This document shows positions 1 to 5,752 of a stretch of 6,931 nucleotides of DNA, one piece after another (the first letter of the stretch is position 1; every line of letters begins with the position of its first letter). Made by a program: the position numbers and the translations under genes. This stretch comes from Actinomycetes bacterium (GTDB taxonomy: Bacteria > Actinomycetota > Actinomycetes > Actinomycetales > Cellulomonadaceae). The notes beneath the pieces were generated by a model. It worked only from the letters and a program-made list of their open reading frames with translations, searched no databases and had not been told where the DNA came from. The stretch spans positions 1 to 6,931 of the forward strand of contig JAEWEI010000181.1 of assembly GCA_023389545.1 (NCBI GenBank), given 5' to 3'.

Positions 1-18
1 ACCCGGTGCGCCCCACCT

Positions 19-36
19 GCTCACGTCGTCGTGAGC
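19..36. promoter_or_regulatory. 18-base palindrome upstream of the TRAP operon, candidate operator
   Basis: The arms GCTCACG (19-25) and CGTGAGC (30-36) are perfect reverse complements around the spacer TCGT. The element ends 19 bases before the dctP start and just upstream of its ribosome binding site, a position where a bound repressor would block transcription. The binding protein is unknown; the IclR regulator in this window, or a LacI/GntR-type regulator outside it, are candidates. A short mRNA hairpin is the alternative reading. Only 18 bases precede it here, so the promoter itself cannot be judged. Confidence 0.4.
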
Positions 37-55
37 CGACAGAGGAGTTCCCAGA

Positions 56-1111
56 ATGAGGCGAAACAAGGTTGTTTCGATCGCCGCGACGCTCGGCGTC
101 GCAGCACTCGCGCTGACCGCCTGCAGCGCGGGCACGGGCACGGTCGACAAGCCCGCCGGTGGCGAGACCAGCGCGTCGTCGGGCGGCGGCGGCGCTGCCA
201 AGAAGGTGCTGAAGCTCGCGTTCAACCAGCCCGAGAACCACCCGCAGTACAAGGCCCTCGACGAGATGGGCGACCGGCTCAAGGAGCGCACCGACGGCGC
301 CTACGACATCGAGATCTTCCCGAACGAGACCCTCGGCGCCCAGCGCGAGACGATCGAGCTCGTCCAGGCCGGCACGATCGACATGGCCTTCGTCGCGGGC
401 TCGCTGCTGGAGAACTTCAACCCCGACTTCGTGGTCTTCAACCTGCCGTTCGCCTTCGACTCGCAGGAGCACCAGAGCGAGGTCACCAACGACCCCGAGA
501 TCGTCGGCGACCTGTACAAGTCGCTCGACGACCAGGGCATCCGGGTGGTCAGCGCGTTCCACGGCGGCATCCGCTCCGTCTACAACTCGAAGGGCCCGAT
601 CAACACCCCCGAGGACCTCGCGGGCATGAAGATCCGCGTCATCGAGTCGGACACGAACCTCGAGATGATGCGCCTCATGGGCGGCACGGGCACCCCGATG
701 GGCCAGGGCGAGGTCTACACGGCCATCCAGTCCGGCGTCATCGACGGCGGCGAGAACAACCAGCTCATCTACGCGAACCTCAAGCACGCCGAGATCGCGC
801 CGTACTACAGCTACACGCGCCACCTCATGTTCCCCGACTTCATCATCACCAACCCGGCGGTGCTCGAGGCCATGGGCCCTGAGGTCGAGAAGATCTTCGA
901 GGAGGAGATGGCCACCGCGCGCGTCGCCGAGGCGAAGTACTGGAAGGAAGACGTCGAGACCGCGATGGCTGCCGCCGAGGCCGCCGGGGCGAAGTTCAAC
1001 GAGGTCGACTCCAAGGCGTTCGCCGACGCGCTGGCCCCGCTGATCGAGTCGAAGCTCTCGACCGACGTCGTCCGCGACATCCACGCGAAGGTCCGCGCCG
1101 CGGCCAAGTGA
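56..1111 (+). CDS. dctP: TRAP transporter substrate-binding lipoprotein (DctP family), probably acid-sugar specific
   Basis: Extracytoplasmic receptor of a TRAP transporter: it captures a carboxylated substrate outside the cell and delivers it to the DctQM membrane unit. The 351-residue protein starts with a basic, hydrophobic signal peptide ending in a lipobox LTAC (20-23), so C23 would be lipidated and the receptor anchored to the membrane. A Ser/Gly-rich linker (about 24-48) precedes the binding domain (about 50-345). The motif MKIRV carries R194; with R173 and N234 (in DGGENN) it has spacing close to SiaP R127, R147 and N187, the residues that hold the substrate carboxylate. That correspondence is inferred from spacing. 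The start is supported by AGAGGAG at 41-47. The next gene follows 25 bases later. The kduI/kduD neighbours suggest a hexuronate or deoxyketouronate ligand rather than a C4-dicarboxylate, but the sequence alone does not prove it. Confidence 0.93.
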   Translation: MRRNKVVSIAATLGVAALALTACSAGTGTVDKPAGGETSASSGGGGAAKKVLKLAFNQPENHPQYKALDEMGDRLKERTDGAYDIEIFPNETLGAQRETIELVQAGTIDMAFVAGSLLENFNPDFVVFNLPFAFDSQEHQSEVTNDPEIVGDLYKSLDDQGIRVVSAFHGGIRSVYNSKGPINTPEDLAGMKIRVIESDTNLEMMRLMGGTGTPMGQGEVYTAIQSGVIDGGENNQLIYANLKHAEIAPYYSYTRHLMFPDFIITNPAVLEAMGPEVEKIFEEEMATARVAEAKYWKEDVETAMAAAEAAGAKFNEVDSKAFADALAPLIESKLSTDVVRDIHAKVRAAAK

Positions 1112-1136
1112 GCCGCCCGTCCCGAAGAGGTCTGAC

Positions 1137-1643
1137 ATGACCGCAGTCAAGAATGCGTTGGACCGCATCCTGACGTGGGCGTGCGTGGCACTGTTCGCAG
1201 TGCTCGTCGTCGATGTCTCGTGGCAGGTCTTCACGCGGCAGATCCTCAACAGCCCCAGTGGTTGGTCTGAGGAGCTGGCCAAGTACCTGTTCATCTGGTT
1301 GGGCCTCTTCGGGGCGGCGCTCGTCTTCGGCGAGCGCGGGCACATCGCTGTGGACTTCGCCGTCCGCAAGCTCCCGCAGACCGTCCAGAAGTGGCTCACC
1401 GTCGTCGTGCAGCTCGTGATCCTGACCTTCTCCAGCCTCGTGCTGGTGTGGGGCGGGTACCGCGTGGTGTCGCTGGCCTGGGAGCAGAACCTGACGGGCC
1501 TGCCGGTGAATGTGGGGCCGATGTACCTGGCCCTGCCGATCTCCGGGGTGCTGATCTGCTTCTACACCCTCTACCACCTGATCCGGATCCTCACCGGCGC
1601 CGAGAAGGCCGTCGATGAGGACGCCGAGCCCGAGCTTCTGTAA
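1137..1643 (+). CDS. dctQ: TRAP transporter small membrane subunit (DctQ family)
   Basis: Small permease subunit that pairs with DctM and helps dock the loaded receptor. At 168 residues it has the usual family length and four hydrophobic segments (about 10-32, 48-65, 86-107, 127-150). The family signature is clear between segments 1 and 2: VFTR (31-34), then SGWSEELAKYLFIW (41-54), with a conserved Trp-Ser-Glu-Glu, then FGERGHIAVD (64-73). The C-terminal end is short, acidic and likely cytoplasmic. It sits 25 bases after dctP with GAAGAGG (1124-1130) as ribosome binding site, and its stop codon is part of the next gene's ribosome binding site, so co-translation with dctM is likely. Identification of the family is secure; substrate is not determined by this subunit. 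Confidence 0.94.
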   Translation: MTAVKNALDRILTWACVALFAVLVVDVSWQVFTRQILNSPSGWSEELAKYLFIWLGLFGAALVFGERGHIAVDFAVRKLPQTVQKWLTVVVQLVILTFSSLVLVWGGYRVVSLAWEQNLTGLPVNVGPMYLALPISGVLICFYTLYHLIRILTGAEKAVDEDAEPELL

Positions 1644-1650
1644 AGGAGGG
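1642..1650 (+). promoter_or_regulatory. Strong Shine-Dalgarno site of dctM overlapping the dctQ stop codon
   Basis: AAAGGAGGG is a near-perfect anti-16S match placed 8 bases before the ATG at 1659. Its first two bases belong to the TAA stop of dctQ (1641-1643). Ribosomes ending dctQ would be directly at the dctM site, which suggests coupled translation and balanced amounts of the two membrane subunits. Confidence 0.85.
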
Positions 1651-1658
1651 ACGACAAT

Positions 1659-2969
1659 ATGGATCCCGCAGCAATCGCAGGCCTTGTCCTCGTCGTAGGC
1701 ATTGTCGTGCTCCTCCTGATCGGCACCCCGATCAGCGTGGCCGTCGGCGGCTCCTCCGCCGTCGCGATGATCGTCATCCTCGGCTTCGAGAACGGCGTCC
1801 TCACCTCAGCCCAGCAGATCTTCCGGGGGATCAACTCGTTCCCCTTGCTGGCCATCCCGTTCTTCGTCCTCGCCGGCGTCATCATGAACAACGGCGGCAT
1901 CGCCCTACGGCTCATCAACGCCGCCAAGGTGATGGTCGGCAAGGCGCCCGGCTCGCTCGCGCAGTCGAACGTCGCGGCCAACGCGCTGTTCGGCGCCGTC
2001 AGCGGATCGGCCGTCGCGGCCGCCGCCGCCGTCGGCTCCACCATGGGCCCGCTGCAGGCGAAGGAGGGCTACGACAAGAACTTCGCCGCGGCCACCAACA
2101 TCGCCTCGGCGCCGTCCGGGATGATGATCCCCCCGAGCAACCTGATGATCGTCTACTCGCTCGTGTCGAGCACGTCGATCGCCGCGCTGTTCGTCGCCGG
2201 GTACGTCCCCGGCATCCTGTGGGCGCTGACCTGCATGGTCGTCGTCTACCTGTACGCCCGCAAGCGGCCCGAGCTCAAGTACACGGACAAGATCACCTTC
2301 GGCCAGGGCGCGAAGATCCTCCTCGACGCGGTGCCGTCGCTGGCGCTCATCGTCGTGGTCATCGGCGGTATCCTCCGGGGCTACTTCACGCCAACCGAGG
2401 GCTCGTGCATCGCCGTCGTGTACTCGCTGGCGCTGTCGTTCATCTACCGGGCCATCAAGGTCAAGCAGCTGCCCAGCATCTTCATGGACGCGGCGCGCAC
2501 CACGGCCGTGGTCATGTTCCTGGTCGGCGTCTCGTCGGTCATGGGCTTCGTGATGTCCTACGCCAAGATCCCGGCGCTGGTGTCCGAGGCGATGTTCAAG
2601 ATCAGCGACAACCCGGTGATCCTGCTCCTGCTGATCGCCGCAGTGCTGCTGGTCATCGGGTGCTTCATGGACCCGACGCCGGCGGTGCTGATCTTCACGC
2701 CGATCTTCCTGCCGATCGTCATGAGCTTCGGGATCCACCCGGTGCACTTCGGCATCATGATGATCTTCAACCTGTGCATCGGCACGATCACCCCACCGGT
2801 GGGACCCGTGCTGTTCGTGGGGGCGAAGGTCGCGAACCTGGCCATCGAAGACGTCATCCGCCGCCTGCTGCCGTTCTTCGGCGCGCTCGTCGTGATGCTC
2901 ATCGTCGTGATCTTCACGCCGGCGCTGTCCCTCTGGCTGCCGACCACCCTCGGACTGGTGATGCCGTAG
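1659..2969 (+). CDS. dctM: TRAP transporter large membrane subunit (DctM family)
   Basis: Main transport subunit, which moves the substrate inward coupled to an ion gradient (Na+ in studied members). It has 436 residues, normal for the family, and is hydrophobic almost throughout. Family hallmarks are in the right order: FPLLAIPFFVLAG (61-73), FGAVSGSAVA (111-120), IPPSNLMIVYS (157-167), TPTEG (244-248), GCFMDPTPAVLIFTPIFLPI (334-353) and TITPPVG (376-382). The paired helical-hairpin motifs near 111-166 and 334-382 belong to the two inverted repeats expected of the elevator fold. It is not fused to DctQ, unlike some TRAP systems. The start is fixed by the strong ribosome binding site. A probable terminator lies 11 bases past the stop, so this is likely the last gene of the transporter transcript. 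Confidence 0.95.
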   Translation: MDPAAIAGLVLVVGIVVLLLIGTPISVAVGGSSAVAMIVILGFENGVLTSAQQIFRGINSFPLLAIPFFVLAGVIMNNGGIALRLINAAKVMVGKAPGSLAQSNVAANALFGAVSGSAVAAAAAVGSTMGPLQAKEGYDKNFAAATNIASAPSGMMIPPSNLMIVYSLVSSTSIAALFVAGYVPGILWALTCMVVVYLYARKRPELKYTDKITFGQGAKILLDAVPSLALIVVVIGGILRGYFTPTEGSCIAVVYSLALSFIYRAIKVKQLPSIFMDAARTTAVVMFLVGVSSVMGFVMSYAKIPALVSEAMFKISDNPVILLLLIAAVLLVIGCFMDPTPAVLIFTPIFLPIVMSFGIHPVHFGIMMIFNLCIGTITPPVGPVLFVGAKVANLAIEDVIRRLLPFFGALVVMLIVVIFTPALSLWLPTTLGLVMP

Positions 2970-2980
2970 GTGGAGGCTCC

Positions 2981-3030
2981 GCTGGGCGGGGCGCGTCCCC
3001 CGTGCCCCGCCCAGCACCCCGACTTCTCTC
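2981..3030 (+). terminator. Probable intrinsic terminator after dctM
   Basis: The arms GCTGGGCGGGGC (2981-2992) and GCCCCGCCCAGC (3004-3015) are perfect 12-bp reverse complements. The stem can grow to 15 bp with one G-U pair (2993/3003), leaving the loop TCCCC (2996-3000). The 3' side is pyrimidine-rich (ACTTCTCTCCTT, 3022-3033) rather than a true T run, as is common for high-GC actinobacterial terminators. It separates the transporter genes from the catabolic genes. Partial read-through into kduI is possible. Confidence 0.75.
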
Positions 3031-3041
3031 CTTATATATAG
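3031..3041 (+). promoter_or_regulatory. AT-rich TATATATA element, possible -10 region for kduI
   Basis: CTTATATATAG is the most AT-rich run in an otherwise GC-rich gap and lies about 75 bases before the kduI start, directly after the terminator hairpin. It resembles a -10 hexamer (TATATA at 3033-3038 or 3035-3040). I find no convincing TTGACA-like -35 at 16-18 bases upstream, where the hairpin arm lies, so the assignment is tentative. It could instead serve as the weak T/A-rich tail of the terminator. Confidence 0.35.
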
Positions 3042-3117
3042 GGCCCGCCGCGCACCGCTTCCCTGTGAGCGAGCGGCCCACCCGTCCCGCACGGGGCCAC
3101 GCACGGAAAGGCACGTC

Positions 3118-3957
3118 ATGGAACAGCGCTACGCCACCAGCCCGGAGCACATCCCCGGCATGGACACCGCCGAGCTGCGGCGCCGGTACCTCGTCCAGGA
3201 CCTGTTCGTCGCCGACGAGGTCAACGCCGTCTACACCCACCACGACCGCGTCGTGCTCGTGGGCGCGCTGCCCGTCACCACGACTGTCACGCTGCCGACC
3301 TTCCCGGAGATCCGCAGCGACTACTTCTTCGAGCACCGCGAGGCCGGCATCGTCAACGTCGGCGGTACGGGGACCGTGACCGTCGACGGCACGGTGCACA
3401 CCCTGGCCCACGGCTCGTGCCTGTACATCGGCCGTGGCGCCAAGGACGTCGTGTTCGCGTCCACCGACGTCGACGGCGAGCGCGGCCCGGCACGGTTCTA
3501 CGCCGTCTCCGCTCCCGCGCACACCGCGTACCCCACCACGCTGGTCGAGGCCGGCCAGGGCAACGTGCGCGAGCTGGGCGACCCGCTGACGTCCAACCGC
3601 CGCACGCTCAACCAGTACATCCACGAGAACGGCGTGCGCTCCTGCCAGGTGGTCATGGGCGTCACGACGCTGCACCCGGGCAGCATGTGGAACACCATGC
3701 CCGCGCACACCCACGACCGGCGCATGGAGGCGTACCTCTACTTCGACGTTCCGGAGGAGGCGCGCGTCATCCACATCCTCGGCGAGCCCACCGAGACCCG
3801 TCACCTGGTGGTGGGCAACCACGAGGCGATCATCTCGCCGAGCTGGTCGGTGCACTCGGGCGTCGGCACCGCGAGCTACAGCTTCGTGTGGGCGATGGCG
3901 GGCGAGAACCAGTCATTCGACGACATGGACACCTTCCCCGTCGCCGAGATGCGCTGA
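3118..3957 (+). CDS. kduI: 5-keto-4-deoxyuronate isomerase (4-deoxy-L-threo-5-hexosulose-uronate ketol-isomerase)
   Basis: Cytoplasmic zinc-dependent cupin-type isomerase (EC 5.3.1.17) that converts 5-keto-4-deoxyuronate to 2,5-diketo-3-deoxygluconate in the breakdown of pectin and other unsaturated uronides. The 279 residues match the E. coli enzyme's 278. The metal site is intact: H197 and H199 in WNTMPAHTHDRRMEAY (191-206), E204, and H246 in SPSWSVHSGVG (240-250), one residue offset from E. coli H196, H198, E203 and H245. Other family blocks are present: GGTGTVTVDG (82-91), APAHTAYPT (132-140), LTSNRRT (157-163), GENQSFDDMD (262-271). The ATG has GGAAAGG at 3105-3111. It is the first gene after the terminator; its reaction product is the substrate of KduD encoded two genes on. 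E. coli KduI has also been linked to direct hexuronate conversion, so galacturonate or glucuronate is a possible alternative substrate. Confidence 0.96.
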   Translation: MEQRYATSPEHIPGMDTAELRRRYLVQDLFVADEVNAVYTHHDRVVLVGALPVTTTVTLPTFPEIRSDYFFEHREAGIVNVGGTGTVTVDGTVHTLAHGSCLYIGRGAKDVVFASTDVDGERGPARFYAVSAPAHTAYPTTLVEAGQGNVRELGDPLTSNRRTLNQYIHENGVRSCQVVMGVTTLHPGSMWNTMPAHTHDRRMEAYLYFDVPEEARVIHILGEPTETRHLVVGNHEAIISPSWSVHSGVGTASYSFVWAMAGENQSFDDMDTFPVAEMR

Positions 3958-4019
3958 ATCCGAGCGGATCCTGAGGCCGACCTGATACGACATGCCATGA
4001 CGTCGGTCGACGGAACCGA
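3958..4019. promoter_or_regulatory. kduI-iclR gap with two 12-base dyads, candidate regulator sites
   Basis: The 89-base gap contains ATCCG-AG-CGGAT (3958-3969), directly after the kduI stop, and CGTCG-GT-CGACG (4001-4012). The second overlaps another inverted repeat, TCGGT (4003-4007) with ACCGA (4015-4019). Two-base spacers make these poor RNA hairpins but reasonable dimer-binding sites, and IclR-family regulators often bind near their own gene. No clear -35/-10 pair is visible. The dyads do not resemble the enterobacterial KdgR box. Short GC-rich dyads occur by chance often, so support is modest. Confidence 0.3.
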
Positions 4020-4046
4020 TCACCACCACACGACAGGCAGACACCC

Positions 4047-4835
4047 ATGGTCAACGAGGTCGAGAACCCCGGCGCGGAGCGCAACACTGCCTTGAGCGCG
4101 AGCGAGAAGACACTGCTCGTGCTGGAGGCGGCGATGACGCACGCCAGGTTCACGGATGTGGTGGAGGCGACAGGGCTGGCGAAGGCCACCGTGCACCGCA
4201 TCCTCGCGACGCTCGGCGACCGCGGCTTCGTGGCGACAGGATCGGACGGCGGGTACCTGCCCGGCCCGAAGATCCTGTCGCTCGCGGGCCTGGCGTTGCA
4301 GCGCATCGACATCTCGGCGATCTGCCAACCGTTCGTGGACGAGCTCGTGGACCGCGTCAAGTGCACGATCCACGTGGGCGCCGCGAACGGCGACGAGATC
4401 GTCTACCTGATCCGCACCGACTCGGACAAGCCCTACAAGATGCCCTCGCGGGTGGGCCACGCCATCCCGATGCACTCCTCGGGCATCGGCAAGGTCGTGT
4501 TGAGCGACTACGGCGACGACGCGTTGGCGCGGTTCGTGGCGCGCGCGGGCCTGCCCCGCCGCACCGAGCACACCGTCACGACCCTCGAGGACTTGCGCGC
4601 GGAGCTCGCGCACGTCCGCAAGGTCGGCTACGCGCTCGACCGCGAGGAGAACGTCCCCGGCGTCGCCTGCGTCGCCGCCCCCGTCCGTGACCACACGGGC
4701 ACCGTGAAGTACGGGCTGAGCATCTCGACGCTCACGCTCGAGCACTCCCTCGACCAGATCGAGGCCATGGCCCCCGAGGCCGTGGCCGCCGCCGATCGGA
4801 TCTCCGCGGCCCTGGGCTACCGCACCCGGGCCTGA
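4047..4835 (+). CDS. IclR-family transcriptional regulator of the uronate locus
   Basis: DNA-binding regulator with the two-domain IclR layout in 262 residues, the usual length. An N-terminal winged helix-turn-helix (about 18-75) includes FTDVVEATGLAKATVHRILATL (35-56), whose recognition helix KATVHRIL is typical of the family. The effector domain (about 85-260) shows SSGIGKVVLS (144-153) and GYALDREENVPGVACVAAPV (194-213), both hallmark segments of the ligand pocket. It lies between kduI and kduD, which points to local control. KdgR, the repressor of kdu genes in enterobacteria, is in the same family and responds to KDG; similar sensing here is inference, and activation rather than repression is also possible. 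The ATG has only a weak ribosome binding site (ACAGG, 4033-4037), consistent with low expression of a regulator. The following gap carries a perfect inverted repeat. Confidence 0.9.
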   Translation: MVNEVENPGAERNTALSASEKTLLVLEAAMTHARFTDVVEATGLAKATVHRILATLGDRGFVATGSDGGYLPGPKILSLAGLALQRIDISAICQPFVDELVDRVKCTIHVGAANGDEIVYLIRTDSDKPYKMPSRVGHAIPMHSSGIGKVVLSDYGDDALARFVARAGLPRRTEHTVTTLEDLRAELAHVRKVGYALDREENVPGVACVAAPVRDHTGTVKYGLSISTLTLEHSLDQIEAMAPEAVAAADRISAALGYRTRA

Positions 4836-4849
4836 CCACCGGCGCCACG

Positions 4850-4882
4850 CAGTCGTGCGTGTCGCCATGCACCGCACGACTG
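4850..4882. promoter_or_regulatory. Perfect 10-bp inverted repeat before kduD, candidate operator
   Basis: CAGTCGTGCG (4850-4859) and CGCACGACTG (4873-4882) are exact reverse complements separated by 13 bases. The repeat fills most of the 64-base gap between the regulator stop and the kduD start. No T run follows, so it is a weak terminator candidate; it ends 17 bases before the kduD ATG and next to the purine-rich ribosome binding site. Binding of the adjacent IclR protein, or an mRNA hairpin that limits kduD translation, would both fit. Confidence 0.5.
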
Positions 4883-4899
4883 ACAGAGAGCGCAGACAC

Positions 4900-5691
4900 A
4901 TGAGCAACGCAGCCCAGACCCCCGCCCAGTTCGCCGAGTCCCTGCTGTCCATCGAGGGAAAGCTCGCCGTGGTGACCGGCGCGAGCCAGGGCATCGGCCT
5001 GGCCATCGCCACGACCCTGGCCAAGGCCGGCGCGGACATCATCGGCGTCAGCTACGACATGCCGGAGGGCGACAGCGACGCCCGCTCGGCCGTGGAGGGC
5101 GCCGGGCGGGCGTTCACCCCGATCCGCGCCGACTTCTCCGACCGCGCGCAGGTGGCCGAGCTGGCGGCGCGCCTGGTCGAGCTCGAGGTGGACATCCTGG
5201 TCAACAACGGCGGGACGATCCGCCGGGTGCCCGCCGCCGTGCACCCCGACGAGGACTTCGACCACGTGGTCGACGTCAACATGCGCACCACCTTCGTGCT
5301 CTCGCGCGAGATCGGCCGCGGGATGATCGAGCGCGGCCACGGCAAGATCGTCAACACCGCGTCGATGCTCTCGTTCCAGGGCGGCATCAACGTGCCCGGA
5401 TACACGGCCTCGAAGTCGGCCGTCGCCGGGCTCACCAAGGCGCTCGCGAACGAGTGGGCTGACAAGGGCGTCAACGTGAACGCCGTCGCCCCCGGCTACG
5501 TCGCCACCGCCAACACGCACGACCTGCGCCAGGACGCCGCGCGCAGCGACTCGATCCTGGGCCGCATCCCCGCGGGCCGCTGGGCGCAGGCCGAGGACAT
5601 CGCGGGCGCGGTGCTGTTCCTGTGCTCGCCCGCCGCGAGCTACGTGCACGGCGCGATCCTCCCGGTGGACGGCGGCTGGCTGGCTCGCTGA
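4900..5691 (+). CDS. kduD: 2-dehydro-3-deoxy-D-gluconate 5-dehydrogenase, short-chain dehydrogenase family
   Basis: Cytoplasmic NAD(H)-dependent short-chain dehydrogenase (EC 1.1.1.127) that interconverts 2,5-diketo-3-deoxygluconate, the KduI product, and KDG. From the ATG at 4900 it has 263 residues; E. coli KduD has 253. The cofactor loop is TGASQGIG (26-33); the catalytic set is N127, S155, Y168 and K172 (YTASK). Strong KduD-specific identity is seen in ASMLSFQGG (154-162), ALANEW (181-186), NVNAVAPGY (192-200), RIPAGRW (222-228) and the C-terminal VDGGWLAR. Oddly, the usual NNAG motif reads NNGG (102-105). The frame is open back to GTG 4855 and contains ATG 4867, but those starts would add 15 or 11 residues encoded inside the inverted repeat. 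ATG 4900 has AGAGAG at 4885-4890 and gives the family-like N terminus, so I prefer it. Confidence 0.94.
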   Translation: MSNAAQTPAQFAESLLSIEGKLAVVTGASQGIGLAIATTLAKAGADIIGVSYDMPEGDSDARSAVEGAGRAFTPIRADFSDRAQVAELAARLVELEVDILVNNGGTIRRVPAAVHPDEDFDHVVDVNMRTTFVLSREIGRGMIERGHGKIVNTASMLSFQGGINVPGYTASKSAVAGLTKALANEWADKGVNVNAVAPGYVATANTHDLRQDAARSDSILGRIPAGRWAQAEDIAGAVLFLCSPAASYVHGAILPVDGGWLAR

Positions 5692-5708
5692 GCCTCGACC
5701 ACCCGCGT

Positions 5709-5741
5709 CTCACCCACGTAGAGCCTCACCCCACGTAGAGC
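5709..5741. repeat. Tandem direct repeat, two 16/17-base copies
   Basis: CTCACCCACGTAGAGC (5709-5724) is followed with no gap by CTCACCCCACGTAGAGC (5725-5741); the copies differ only by one extra C. The pair occupies half of the 61-base gap between kduD and the hydroxyacid dehydrogenase and abuts that gene's ribosome binding site (AAGGAAG, 5742-5748). It may be a recent slippage duplication or a double binding site; no hairpin forms from it. Confidence 0.85.
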
Positions 5742-5752
5742 AAGGAAGCACC

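Noticed and set aside
3064..3074. TGTGAGCGAGC before kduI resembling part of a lac-type operator
   Set aside because: Only one half resembles it, there is no matching opposite half-site, and no LacI-family regulator is seen here.
3081..3095. CCCGT-CCCGC-ACGGG hairpin in the kduI leader as a riboswitch or attenuator
   Set aside because: A 5-bp stem with a 5-base loop is common by chance in GC-rich DNA and no conserved riboswitch core or anti-terminator is visible.
1905..3119. Long open frame on the minus strand (404 codons) across dctM and the terminator
   Set aside because: Composition is dominated by Arg, His, Asp and Gly from reading a membrane-protein gene in reverse; it also crosses the terminator hairpin.
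2219..3379. Plus-strand open frame of 386 codons overlapping dctM and kduI
   Set aside because: It runs in another frame through two well-identified genes and their gap, has no family motifs, and is Arg/Gly/Pro-rich.
4855..4899. Upstream GTG 4855 or ATG 4867 as the kduD start
   Set aside because: These would place coding sequence within the perfect inverted repeat, have no good ribosome binding site, and lengthen the N terminus beyond that of known KduD proteins.
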